Positions 53,389 through 62,590 are shown, counted from the first letter of the stretch. The stretch: 64,000 nucleotides of DNA from Cyclobacteriaceae bacterium (GCA_019638395.1 JAHBTX010000004.1:556411-620410); one strand, 5' to 3'. Numbers and translations: made by a program. Notes: generated by a model from the letters alone, not told the origin.

Positions 53389-56300
53389 TACGCTGCAAAG
53401 TTTAATAGTTCTAATTCGAGTTCCAGAGCAAGAGCTTCAAGCTCCAGTTGCTCCATTTCAGATTGTGATTGTTTAGGGAGCATTACGATGGTAGGCTTTG
53501 TCCTTGGTTCCTTTTTCGGGATCTCTCCTTTGATTACTTCATACTGTGGGGGACTAAGCGAAACGCTATCGTTGAACTTATCTTGAAGCACATTTACAAA
53601 CTCATCAATTCTGCCTTCACCCAATGAAGCCGTCATCCGGTCAGAAATCTTTTCAAAGTTGTTTCCATCAACAATCTTCAAGAGGTCTGGATCAAGGTAA
53701 GTATCACCGCCCTTCGACCGTGAGGATGAAACCACGATCTTGAATTTCCCTGGCTGCCGGAAGATGGATACTCCATTCTTTGTTGCGATACTTGCTCCAA
53801 TCGTTAATGACCGGATTATTTTCATTGCTCTGGAAATAGGTACGACTGTTTTTTGCCCGACATCATTTCCTGGCACCCAATATTCGGGCATGAGGATTCC
53901 TTTCTTGATTCCTCCATCAATCATAGTATAACTCACAAGTTTCCCTTTGTAAGCACTGAAAGCTTGCAGCACATTTCCGGTAATGATGTGCCGTATCTTT
54001 CTGTCAACGGTACTCTCTTTAATGGAGGCTTCCCATTTTGCCAATAGCGATTCCTTTTCAAGGTGCGGTAATCCAACACTTGCACCAATGATGGCTCTTA
54101 CGTCCTGTGCGTAGCTTGCAGGAATGGCGATGTACTTGTTGCTACTTGCCAATGCAAAGCGAAGGCGCATAGAACTTGGCGCATACGGGTTCTTCTTTTT
54201 CTTATCAATGATGAAACCCAAGAATACAGCAGGTACAAGTTCCTGACCTCCCTCATAACTACTCACGGGATAATTCAGATTTCTTCCTACATAGAAGGAA
54301 GTGAAAATGGATTCCAGGTATTGTCTGCGATTATTGAATGAACGCTTTATCTTTTCCTCAGAATCATTCATGGCTTTTTGCAGCTCAGTGGTTCTGGCTT
54401 TAATCGCCTCTTGCGCTTCGGCAGCATTACCCTTCTCAACAAGCTTTTGAATCTTCTTCTCTTGAGGAACCTTTTGCATAAGGTCTTCATAGTATGCCAC
54501 ATTATCCGCGATTTCCTTTTGAAGCTGCTCCTCCATGTAGCCTTCATATTCCAACTTCACTTCCTTTTGCAATTCCCTTCCGTCCTTTCCCTGGAGTGAT
54601 TCTGCAAGTAGGTTGCTTAACTCTTGCATAGAGAATGGTTTCTTGAGCACGTTGGCCATCACTGTCTCCAAAATGCTATCATCCCCAAACTCACTTGTTC
54701 CACCTTTGCCGACAATCACGGTTCTGGCAGATTGCGTTTCTGCCTGAAGATCCATCGCCTCCACTTCAAGGTCATACTCACCGATCTGTTTGAGATACTC
54801 TACATACTCACTGTAACGGTTAGCGATTTCATTATAGAAGTCTTGCTGCATGAGTGTTGAAAGCACTGCCACTCTTCCAGAAACTCTGTGTGCGGCATCT
54901 TCTAATTCCGCTCCCTCGACTTCGCGTGTTGAAAGACCCAATGGATCATCGAGGAGCATATTTACCTCCACATTCTCCTTTAGGTATTCTGCTACTATCC
55001 TGTCTCCATACTTGTTTAGAAAATCAGGAACATCCAGAATTTTTGTAGATGACTTTTGGTTAGAGGTCGTATTCGCATCCAGGGACTTCAATTTCTTCTG
55101 GAGCATCATCATCAATCGCTTCTCAGCAGGAATCGCGGAGTTAACATAGTCGTAGATGGGTTTAAAAATCTGTCCGGTGCGGTTTATCCGTCCTCGTTTC
55201 TGAACCTCCGTGTTTATGTCAAGCTCTGCTTGCAATACAATCATCACCCGCTGCTTCACTTTATCCTTCGAAACTTTTGGAGTTACAATAGCATGAGCGG
55301 AAGCTCCCGTACTTCCAGACTGATTGATTAAGAGAACATCGACTTCATTATTATTGAATTGCCTGAAAGCATCGTTGGTATTTACACGCTTACGTGTCAT
55401 CACCAATGCTTTGTTTGTCGTGGAGTTTATCTGAAGTTCATACTTACGACCAGTAACTTCGGCCACTTTGAATCCGGCTTCCGTGATTTTTCGGACAATC
55501 ACATCAATGGGAGAAATGGTTATTCCAGTGGATGCTTCTTTGATTCTCTCGCTAATGCGGAAATATTCAGCCTGGGCCTCTAAAGGGAAATCGGATATTT
55601 CAAACTTCTTGAAAACCTTCTGACCATCCGTGTCAGTTTCCGTGTAACGCAAAATTCCATCAAGTCCCTTTTGAAGCACTACAGAAAAATCCGCATTGAT
55701 TGTATCACCATCGGTAATTGCCAGTCCGGCTTCGGACTCCATTTGTTCAATGAAACTTCCCATCGTGCTGGCAAAAGCGATAACAGGTTTTTTGCCTTCC
55801 TTCAATCGTGCAATGGCTCGTTCTGCAACGGCTTCCGCTTTGATGCTGAAAAGCATTTGATTAATCACGTTGAACACTTTGGAGAAGTATGGCAGGTTAT
55901 CTACTCCGGCTTGTGAGGTTCCTTCGCGAATCTCTACTTGCTTTCCCTCTGCTACTGCAATGTCATCAAGCTCTTCCACAATCTCATCCACGTAGGTAGT
56001 TTGAAACTTGATGATGTCCCGAATGATCGAAGTGATATTGTCTGCAATGGCTTTATGCTCTTGCTCTTTATCTTCAAGGGTAATGTAGTTTACTTCCACA
56101 CCTTCGAATGAACGCTCTCTTCGTATCATCTGACCTTCTGCTACAAGCTGACTTGCAAGAATTTCTTGCAGCGCTACACCACCTTTTGTGATTGCTTCAA
56201 TAAGTGCATCGCGCGTCATGCTGGCATCGCGGATAGAAGTTTTCATCGCATAGATGGGCATGTTATCCGGACGCTTGGCAAAGGTTGCCGACAAGAAAAC

Positions 56301-58115
56301 TACACCTCTCGATTTAGATAAGGCAGACTGCATGAAGTTTCCGGTATTGCCAGAGCCGGATGAATTGTGAGCCTCATCCATGATGACAATGTTATCTTCC
56401 GCTATCGCATTTAAGAATGCAGGTTTTGTTGGCTTCTTATCTGGTGAATTAAACTGCGAATAAGTAGCTACCACAAAATGAAAGTTTCGCGGTATGCGCT
56501 GACCCTCGAATATTCTGTTCTGGTCTGCTGTCGGAAGTGCCTGGTAGATGATGTTTCCATCTTCATCCTTGATGTCGGTCTTACTCTCGCGACCATTGAC
56601 AATGAAAGGAACAAGGTGCGAAGAACCTATCGCGGACAAATCACGGTAGATGTCAGAGAACAGATTTGCCTTCTCAGTAATGAAGACGGGCTGAACTCCT
56701 TGTTCAACTGCATAACGGATAATAGATGCGGCAATTCGACCTTTACCAATTCCGGTTTGGTCTCCGATGATCATTCCAACACCTCTTTCTTCAATGTTGT
56801 AGATTGACATCGCTACTGCATCAATCTGTTCGGCTGACAAGGCTTTGCACAGGTCTACATTGCTTCGGTAATTAAGTTTGATTCGTACATACTCATCTAT
56901 ATCACCACCTACTGCTTCCTTAATTCTCTGCAATGCACTGTGGGTTTCGAAGCCCATTGAATCGGGGACTACCGTATTGAGAACAAAGCAACTGCTTGAT
57001 GCAGGAGTGTATGGCATACCGAGTTCATCGAAGCTCATTAATTCAAGCTCCAGGGCAAGTGCCTGAGCTTCTAATTCAAGTTTTGTCATTGTGAATTCTT
57101 GTCTTGGTTTATCTGCCGAAGCTTCAGCGTAGACAGGTGTTGCCTGCCTCTCGAAGCCCTGGCGAAGGGAGGTTACTCTCATCACCCGCTCATATAACTC
57201 TTCAAAAGAATCGACTACTGCATCGCGTTCTGCATTTCTTAGAGGAGCCGCACCAGAGGGTAGAGATTTTCGTCCATCGATTAGCATTAACCTCGTGTCG
57301 AACGAAGTTCCTTGACGTGAATAGAGTTTGGAGCCATCAATGGGAATGACATCGACTACATTATATCTGCTGAAGAGGTAATTAAAGAAGAAGCGGTTTT
57401 TCCCTTTTTGAATTCTTCCTTTCTTGTCATAGCGTGTATGCCCTCCGATTATGATGGCGGCTTTACCATTATCCTTCATGCAATCCAGCGCACGTAACGC
57501 CATCAGGTGATCAAGCACCTCAATACTAAAGGTCTCGTACTTGACTTCTTTGTCCAATAACCCGAAAGGAGGATTCGTTATGACTGCATCAAATTTCTTT
57601 TCGAAACCTTTGAAAGGATTAGTGGCATCTTGATTTAATACTTGTCTGTAACCCTGGTCAGCTAAGTTCGATCTTCTTAGCTCATCAATTTCATTGACAA
57701 TTACTCTGGAAGGATTGGCAGCAATGGTAAGCAGACCATTTCCAGCGGAAGGTTCAAACACTGAAATGTTCTGTTCTGCGTTGGTGAAAACTCCGGCAAG
57801 AAATGAGATGGGAGCCGGAGTACTGTATTGTTGTAATAAGATGCTCTGGCTTGTGCGATGTGAAATATTTACCTGGCTTTTGTAAAGTTCAACAATGTTC
57901 CAATATTTCTCTTCAATCGTTAATGATGAAAGCGAAATGCTTCTTGCTTTCAGTACGATTGCAAGTTCAGTGTATTCTTTTACTTCAGATTTATCAGTGA
58001 TTCCATAAGATGAGGCAATGCGCTCAATAGATTTTCTATTGTGCTTAGTCTTTGCATCCAACTCGCTTCGAACGTGTTGAAGAAATTGTGCCTTTATAAT
58101 GACTTTGTCCTTCAT
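53388..58115 (-). CDS. DarB-like fusion of adenine-N6 DNA methyltransferase and Strawberry-notch (SBNO) helicase
   Basis: A 1575-residue protein. The N-terminal helical region leads to a class I methyltransferase with motif I V-F-E-P-S-A-G-N-G (119-127) and catalytic N181-P-P-F184. A linker with an L-E-L-E-A-x-A-L-A-L-E-L-E-L motif (~346-359) follows. The SBNO-type helicase domain has Walker A G451-D-Q-T-G-I-G-K-G and D580-E-A-H583, and helicase C block Q-S-G-S-T-G-A-S-A-H and Q-K-R-G-R-I-N-R-T-G. A long C-terminal region ends with a second L-E-L-E-A motif. The same fusion type is known from phage P1 DarB, an antirestriction protein. The role here is inferred. It is followed by the coupled ATPase gene and preceded by phased repeats. 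Confidence 0.88.
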   Translation of the reverse strand: MKDKVIIKAQFLQHVRSELDAKTKHNRKSIERIASSYGITDKSEVKEYTELAIVLKARSISLSSLTIEEKYWNIVELYKSQVNISHRTSQSILLQQYSTPAPISFLAGVFTNAEQNISVFEPSAGNGLLTIAANPSRVIVNEIDELRRSNLADQGYRQVLNQDATNPFKGFEKKFDAVITNPPFGLLDKEVKYETFSIEVLDHLMALRALDCMKDNGKAAIIIGGHTRYDKKGRIQKGKNRFFFNYLFSRYNVVDVIPIDGSKLYSRQGTSFDTRLMLIDGRKSLPSGAAPLRNAERDAVVDSFEELYERVMRVTSLRQGFERQATPVYAEASADKPRQEFTMTKLELEAQALALELELMSFDELGMPYTPASSSCFVLNTVVPDSMGFETHSALQRIKEAVGGDIDEYVRIKLNYRSNVDLCKALSAEQIDAVAMSIYNIEERGVGMIIGDQTGIGKGRIAASIIRYAVEQGVQPVFITEKANLFSDIYRDLSAIGSSHLVPFIVNGRESKTDIKDEDGNIIYQALPTADQNRIFEGQRIPRNFHFVVATYSQFNSPDKKPTKPAFLNAIAEDNIVIMDEAHNSSGSGNTGNFMQSALSKSRGVVFLSATFAKRPDNMPIYAMKTSIRDASMTRDALIEAITKGGVALQEILASQLVAEGQMIRRERSFEGVEVNYITLEDKEQEHKAIADNITSIIRDIIKFQTTYVDEIVEELDDIAVAEGKQVEIREGTSQAGVDNLPYFSKVFNVINQMLFSIKAEAVAERAIARLKEGKKPVIAFASTMGSFIEQMESEAGLAITDGDTINADFSVVLQKGLDGILRYTETDTDGQKVFKKFEISDFPLEAQAEYFRISERIKEASTGITISPIDVIVRKITEAGFKVAEVTGRKYELQINSTTNKALVMTRKRVNTNDAFRQFNNNEVDVLLINQSGSTGASAHAIVTPKVSKDKVKQRVMIVLQAELDINTEVQKRGRINRTGQIFKPIYDYVNSAIPAEKRLMMMLQKKLKSLDANTTSNQKSSTKILDVPDFLNKYGDRIVAEYLKENVEVNMLLDDPLGLSTREVEGAELEDAAHRVSGRVAVLSTLMQQDFYNEIANRYSEYVEYLKQIGEYDLEVEAMDLQAETQSARTVIVGKGGTSEFGDDSILETVMANVLKKPFSMQELSNLLAESLQGKDGRELQKEVKLEYEGYMEEQLQKEIADNVAYYEDLMQKVPQEKKIQKLVEKGNAAEAQEAIKARTTELQKAMNDSEEKIKRSFNNRRQYLESIFTSFYVGRNLNYPVSSYEGGQELVPAVFLGFIIDKKKKNPYAPSSMRLRFALASSNKYIAIPASYAQDVRAIIGASVGLPHLEKESLLAKWEASIKESTVDRKIRHIITGNVLQAFSAYKGKLVSYTMIDGGIKKGILMPEYWVPGNDVGQKTVVPISRAMKIIRSLTIGASIATKNGVSIFRQPGKFKIVVSSSRSKGGDTYLDPDLLKIVDGNNFEKISDRMTASLGEGRIDEFVNVLQDKFNDSVSLSPPQYEVIKGEIPKKEPRTKPTIVMLPKQSQSEMEQLELEALALELELELLNFAA

Positions 58116-58161
58116 CCCCTGATATTGTGTTCGAAAATAGAACGGGGACTAAGTGAAGTTT

Positions 58162-58221
58162 AAGGATTATAAAAGGTTGTGAAGGATTGTAAAGGTTTTT
58201 ACACGATTATAAAGGACTTTC
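58162..58221. repeat. three 20-bp tandem repeats upstream of the methyltransferase-helicase gene
   Basis: Units start at 58162, 58182 and 58202, each with GATTRTAAA at the same position. On the minus strand they read as 10-bp phased CTTTAYAATC-like half-units. They lie 47-106 bases before the ATG at 58115, between it and the preceding gene's stop. They are probably an operator or iterons. Confidence 0.65.
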
Positions 58222-58227
58222 AATGAT

Positions 58228-58644
58228 TCATTTTTTAAAAACCAGCCCAATTAAAAACCCTACGACAATAAATTGAATCAGTGTAAATAGTGATTGCACC
58301 CAAAGCCAGGAAGGCATTGATGTAACTTCTATTTTAGCAGCATTAGCAAGGGTTGATACCGTAAATAAGAAGAAACCCATTATCAGTGAAAACTTCAGGC
58401 TTCTAATTATTGAGTGACCCTGTTCAGCGTAGTATGGATACAGATAGGCAATGATTATGCCTTGAAAAAACATGGAGGTGAAACCGAGTGGGATAATTGG
58501 GTCTTTCCGGTTGTAAATCCCAAGGTTCTCGTACAATTCGCTAAACCAAACAAAGTGCCATACCATTCCTAATATCATGGTGGGGACAAGGTACGCTAAC
58601 ACCATGAGTGTGAATCTTGAGAAGGTAGTTTTCATAGTTTCCAC
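58228..58644 (-). CDS. four-helix membrane protein
   Basis: A 138-residue protein with four membrane helices: M-V-L-A-Y-L-V-P-T-M-I-L-G-M-V-W-H, G-F-T-S-M-F-F-Q-G-I-I-I-A-Y-L-Y, F-S-L-I-M-G-F-F-L-F and L-I-Q-F-I-V-V-G-F-L-I-G. I do not know the family; the layout resembles DUF1761-like proteins but the signature residues differ. It is the first of a run of accessory genes on the element strand. Confidence 0.65.
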   Translation of the reverse strand: METMKTTFSRFTLMVLAYLVPTMILGMVWHFVWFSELYENLGIYNRKDPIIPLGFTSMFFQGIIIAYLYPYYAEQGHSIIRSLKFSLIMGFFLFTVSTLANAAKIEVTSMPSWLWVQSLFTLIQFIVVGFLIGLVFKK

Positions 58645-58730
58645 GATTTAGATTTCTTCTTTTCTGAAGCCTTTCTCACAGGTGCTAACAAACTATGGTT
58701 CCGTACTAGAAACTTTAGTGTTTGTCTGTG

Positions 58731-59687
58731 TTACTTTTCAATAAATACTGGTGAAAGTTGGGATTTGTAAGTTGTGTCGGTTAACTGCTTTAGTTCCTTG
58801 GTATTCCAGTTCATTACCATAATATGATATTGAGTTTCTTTGATGTCTGACATGTTAAACGTTAACCATTTGCCGTCTGAACTCCAATCATGATATCCTT
58901 CTGAAAGGTCGTTATCAATAAGTTTCCATTGTTTCTTTCCGTCAGGCGTTACCGCAAAAATGCTATGCCTGCCGTCTTGAAGTGACACGTAACTGATAAA
59001 GTTCTCTGTTGGGTGCCATTTTGTTGCCCCAGCTCTATAACCATATTCTTTTGGTGAGGGATTGTCCTCCGGGTAATGTGTCAATTGTATGATTTCAGTT
59101 CCGTCATCATTCATTAAAAACAATTCCTCATGACTTGTTTTATCTGTTTTATCCTTTTGATAATAAAATGCTATTTTTTTGCCGTCAGGCGAAAAGCAAG
59201 GGTCTCCATACTTAGCACCGGGTTCATTGGTCAGTTGCTTATAGGTTCCAGTCTTGGTGTTTATTATGAAAAGTTGGTAGCGCAATTCTTTTCCAATTCT
59301 TCCAGCAACTACAAGTTCCTCACCATTTTTTCTACCACTCATCCAACTGTCTTCCAACATTAAATCACTTACTTTGTTTACGTTCATTCCGTTTACATCA
59401 GTTTCATAGAGAAAAAAACAGCGGTTGCACGTATCTCTGTCGCTTATAAAAAATAATCGATTTTCATATGCATAGTATGTCCATGCCACATCAGGATTGT
59501 TAGTGATGTTTTTTTTGTTTGTGCCATCCATATTCATAGTGATAACTTCATAGTTGTTTTTATGAATGGTATCATGTTCGTGAATATTATAGGCAATACT
59601 ATACTGTTTTTCTTCTGTGCTCTTTTTTTCCTGTGAACAGGAACCAAGAAAACCAATTGCAAGTATGACGAATAATGTGTTTTTCAT
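58731..59687 (-). CDS. TolB/PD40 beta-propeller lipoprotein
   Basis: A 318-residue protein with a lipoprotein signal (F-L-G-S-C; Cys17). Six or so PD40-type blades follow, such as F-S-P-D-G-K-K-I-A-F-Y, W-S-S-D-G-K-W-L-T-F and M-N-M-D-G-T-N-K-K-N-I-T. The fold is that of the TolB C-terminal propeller; a binding role in the periplasm is likely and no Tol-Pal partners are near. It overlaps the preceding gene by 4 bases (ATGA). Confidence 0.82.
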   Translation of the reverse strand: MKNTLFVILAIGFLGSCSQEKKSTEEKQYSIAYNIHEHDTIHKNNYEVITMNMDGTNKKNITNNPDVAWTYYAYENRLFFISDRDTCNRCFFLYETDVNGMNVNKVSDLMLEDSWMSGRKNGEELVVAGRIGKELRYQLFIINTKTGTYKQLTNEPGAKYGDPCFSPDGKKIAFYYQKDKTDKTSHEELFLMNDDGTEIIQLTHYPEDNPSPKEYGYRAGATKWHPTENFISYVSLQDGRHSIFAVTPDGKKQWKLIDNDLSEGYHDWSSDGKWLTFNMSDIKETQYHIMVMNWNTKELKQLTDTTYKSQLSPVFIEK

Positions 59688-60259
59688 TTTTTGTGAGTTC
59701 GGTTGAAAGATTGTTGCACAAGCTGTTTTACTCTATTATCAAATTGCTTACTCTCAGAGAGTATAATCATGTGAGAAATTCGAGGCATAGGCCCTATAAG
59801 TTTTGATTTTTGTAATTCTTCCGTGAACGCTTCATCACCTAAATCAAGACCTAACCTGATTTCTTTTGGCTTTACATTTATTGCGGCAAACTCACGGACT
59901 GCTGTAAACGACAAATATGTTTTCTTCGGAATTAGTTGCGTTCCTTGGAATGATGAAATAATTTTCTCGGAAATACTGTCAAATATAGAACGCATCTCAG
60001 GACATTTTACAAACTGATTTTCTAATAAGGCATTTTCATTGATGTAAACAGGATTACCATTGTTAAGAAATATCCCTGTAATGAGTTGAGCCTGTAAATG
60101 GTTTAGTCCGTGTCCTTTTTTCAGCCATTCAAGAATGTCATTTCTTTTTTCAATTCCAGATGACTTGACTAATTTGAGCCAATCCTGCAAAGATTTGCCT
60201 GTTTTATTTTTTGCAGTATCAATAAATTCCTTTTCTATTTCACCTGAAGTCTTTGCCAT
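59684..60259 (-). CDS. DUF4287/DUF5655 protein
   Basis: A 191-residue soluble protein. The N-terminal DUF4287-like helical domain (residues ~1-70) has T-G-K-S-L-Q-D-W-L-K-L and W-L-K-K-G-H-G-L-N-H. The C-terminal DUF5655-like domain (~85-190) contains F-T-A-V-R-E-F-A-A-I-N-V-K-P and R-L-G-L-D-L. These uncharacterised domains occur together in accessory genes. Translationally coupled to the TolB-like gene. Confidence 0.75.
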   Translation of the reverse strand: MAKTSGEIEKEFIDTAKNKTGKSLQDWLKLVKSSGIEKRNDILEWLKKGHGLNHLQAQLITGIFLNNGNPVYINENALLENQFVKCPEMRSIFDSISEKIISSFQGTQLIPKKTYLSFTAVREFAAINVKPKEIRLGLDLGDEAFTEELQKSKLIGPMPRISHMIILSESKQFDNRVKQLVQQSFNRTHKK

Positions 60260-60277
60260 ATTTTTTTTGATTTTTGG

Positions 60278-60688
60278 TTACCGCCATGCCCCGATAATAA
60301 AGCCGATGAGAGTAAAATAAATGGTAATGTAACCACCGTTGATTAGAATGTATCTCCACGAACGCTGCTCAAATAGAGCAACAACAGCAAATATCAATGC
60401 TGAAAATCCAAAGCCCGCCAAAAAACCTGCTGTTGCCCCCCAACTTGCATTGGTTTTATCATCACCAAGAAAAAAGGCAAGATTGTAACTGATAATAAGC
60501 GAAAGAACAAAACTCATCCCATACGTTTTTAATGGATTGAATTTCTGCTTTATCGTTTCTTCTGTGAAGTTATTTTCTTTCATCCACACTTTGTAAAACA
60601 GCATTGGCGAATACCACAATGCACCGACTACTAAGTTGGCAACGGCACAAACAAGCACCGCCCAATGATTTATGTAAAATTGTTCCAT
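60278..60688 (-). CDS. DUF1761 membrane protein
   Basis: A 136-residue protein with four membrane helices. The first contains V-A-N-L-V-V-G-A-L-W-Y-S-P-M-L-F, the DUF1761 signature, and the last ends in the L-I-G-F-I-I-G-A-W tail. Function unknown. It is 18 bases before the DUF4287 gene. Confidence 0.82.
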   Translation of the reverse strand: MEQFYINHWAVLVCAVANLVVGALWYSPMLFYKVWMKENNFTEETIKQKFNPLKTYGMSFVLSLIISYNLAFFLGDDKTNASWGATAGFLAGFGFSALIFAVVALFEQRSWRYILINGGYITIYFTLIGFIIGAWR

Positions 60689-60756
60689 AGTTTTTATACT
60701 GTTTTTGATTTCAAAAATAAAACGAACGAAAGCATAGGTATTGGAAAAAATTTACC

Positions 60757-61575
60757 TCACCCAACTGCTATGTAATTCGCAAAATCGCTTTGCATTTTCA
60801 GGTATTGATTGGGTGTAAAGCCAGAAAATTCTTTGAAATCGTTTATAAAATGAGCTTGGTCATAATATCCGCTTTCAAAGGCTATGCTTGTCCAGTTGAC
60901 TGTTTTATGCGTTTCAATTTCTTGCAGGGCCTTTTGAAAACGAATAATCTTTAAGAACACCTTTGGCGTTACGCCAACATGTTCTTTAAATATTTTGATT
61001 AAGTGCTTTTGTGAGTACCCAACTTTTTCAGAAAGATGATTGATAGATAACTGACATGGATTTTGCAAAATTTGGTTTATGGAATAGTCTACAAAAGGAT
61101 TTGTAATTAATTTTCTTGAAAAGGCTTTTGTTAAATACTGCTCTGCATACAGAAATTTTTCTTGAACGGTTAAGCATTCAAGTAGCTTTTCTCTCATATT
61201 CAGAATCTCATTTGACATTACAAGTTCTCCGTCCACAACAAAATCTGTCAGTTCATTCATAGGCATTTCTACAAATGGATAGGCTTTGCCTTTCAGAAAG
61301 TAGATGATAAACATTTCACTGTCACGCCCCGAAGGAATGGTAATGTATTTTTCTCTGATGCCTGAAAACCAAACATTTCTGCAAGACTGTATTTCTTTTA
61401 AAGAATGATTGTCATAAATGAATTTTGGATAGTCGGTCAGGTCAAAAACCACATAAGTGTACCCGTCAGGTAGAAACCTGTCCACCGAATGGTCGGGATT
61501 ATAGCCCTTGTAATAGACAAAACTCTCAATGAACTGATTGATTGGAAATGTCGGTATGTGAGTTTCAAAAATCAA
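60757..61575 (-). CDS. AraC-family transcriptional regulator
   Basis: A 272-residue protein. The N-terminal sensor domain has F-L-P-D-G-Y-T-Y-V-V-F-D-L. The C-terminal double helix-turn-helix (~165-262) contains L-S-E-K-V-G-Y-S-Q-K-H-L and I-A-F-E-S-G-Y-Y-D-Q-A-H-F, ending F-S-G-F-T-P-N-Q-Y. It probably controls one or more neighbouring accessory genes; the effector is unknown. Confidence 0.9.
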   Translation of the reverse strand: MIFETHIPTFPINQFIESFVYYKGYNPDHSVDRFLPDGYTYVVFDLTDYPKFIYDNHSLKEIQSCRNVWFSGIREKYITIPSGRDSEMFIIYFLKGKAYPFVEMPMNELTDFVVDGELVMSNEILNMREKLLECLTVQEKFLYAEQYLTKAFSRKLITNPFVDYSINQILQNPCQLSINHLSEKVGYSQKHLIKIFKEHVGVTPKVFLKIIRFQKALQEIETHKTVNWTSIAFESGYYDQAHFINDFKEFSGFTPNQYLKMQSDFANYIAVG

Positions 61576-61644
61576 TTTATCAAGCTTTTTAATGTATTAG
61601 AGCTAAATCTATCCCAACTTAAAACCTGTTTACGAAGAGCTTAT

Positions 61645-62118
61645 CTATTCATTACTTGAATGATTCACTACTTTATATAACATGATAAAATTCAATACTG
61701 CAATTAAACTTATCGTAGTCCGTCTGTAAATCAAATCTGTTGTAATAAGCTTTTCAATTAATTCCAATGAATATATTTTATCAAGCTCAATTTGAATAGG
61801 AATTTGAATTATCACTGTTGAAAATAAATTGACTAAGTTAAGAAACAGAGCTGATCCAAGAAGCCATTTGGAAATTGGTTTAGGTCTGTACCAAAGCAAC
61901 AATATCTGAGGAATGAAGGATATGAAAAAGAAAATTACAAAGACAGGCTTAATTAATGCGCTGTCTACTTGATGAAATTTGACAAATTCGTTTGCTCCAA
62001 CATAACTCCACGTCTGATAACCGACAAGTGAGTTTACCATGCTTCCGCCAAAAACGTAAAATGAAATAGCTATATAAATTGAAAATACAATGTTAGAAAT
62101 CTTAGTCTTGGTTGTCAT
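61645..62118 (-). CDS. four-helix membrane protein
   Basis: A 157-residue protein with membrane helices near 10-30, 60-85, 88-110 and 133-152, and a W-Y-R-P motif after helix 2. It loosely resembles DUF1772-like proteins, but I cannot assign it. Same strand as the AraC gene, 69 bases upstream of it. Confidence 0.6.
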   Translation of the reverse strand: MTTKTKISNIVFSIYIAISFYVFGGSMVNSLVGYQTWSYVGANEFVKFHQVDSALIKPVFVIFFFISFIPQILLLWYRPKPISKWLLGSALFLNLVNLFSTVIIQIPIQIELDKIYSLELIEKLITTDLIYRRTTISLIAVLNFIMLYKVVNHSSNE

Positions 62119-62238
62119 GAGTAACTAAAAAATGTAAATATATACTTTCGTCAAATTAGCCCACACAATCTAACTTGCATGTCCCGTGCTTGCCGCTAAC
62201 CAAATATAATTATTGCTCATATCTTATCTTTGGAATCA

Positions 62239-62511
62239 TTATGCAGCTTTAAACATCTCCTCAACCTCCGCAAGGGAAACCCTGAATCGTTTAGGCATAC
62301 CAAATATCTTGAAGATAATAAGTACCTGGTTAATACTGTAAAAGTGTCCCGTCTTCTTTCCAATTAGGTCTTCATTCTTTTTCACCCATCGCTGAAACGT
62401 CAGCCAACATACTCCGTAGAAGTCCGCCAGTTGCTTGTGATTGTAGGGTTTCAATACAAAGATTTCTGGTTTGTTTCCGGTTTCCTCGGTTTTGCTGATT
62501 TCGCGTCTCAT
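62239..62511 (-). CDS. small helix-turn-helix protein (early gene opposite the repressor)
   Basis: A 90-residue protein. The central HTH has Y-N-H-K-Q-L-A-D-F-Y-G-V then recognition helix L-T-F-Q-R-W-V-K, followed by a basic wing. Size, position and divergent orientation to the S24 repressor match a Cro- or excisionase-like early regulator. It is the first gene of the leftward operon direction that leads to the methyltransferase-helicase and recombinase. Confidence 0.7.
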   Translation of the reverse strand: MRREISKTEETGNKPEIFVLKPYNHKQLADFYGVCWLTFQRWVKKNEDLIGKKTGHFYSINQVLIIFKIFGMPKRFRVSLAEVEEMFKAA

Positions 62512-62550
62512 ATTATTTGTCGTGTTATTAATTTCTTGCTCTTGTTTGCA

Positions 62551-62590
62551 ATGTTAAGTAATGCTTACTAATATTGTCAAGTTTTACTAA
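62551..62590. promoter_or_regulatory. operator-like repeats between the HTH gene and the S24 repressor
   Basis: Palindrome AGTAA-TGC-TTACT at 62557-62569, and a further TTACTAA at 62584-62590, 19 bases after the TTACTAA at 62565-62571. They lie in the 91-base divergent gap. Palindromic plus extra half site fits repressor binding controlling both promoters. Confidence 0.55.

Noticed and set aside
53740-57885. Many plus-strand frames of 60-110 codons across the methyltransferase-helicase gene
   Set aside because: All are antisense shadows of a single well-supported 1575-codon gene with clear motifs.
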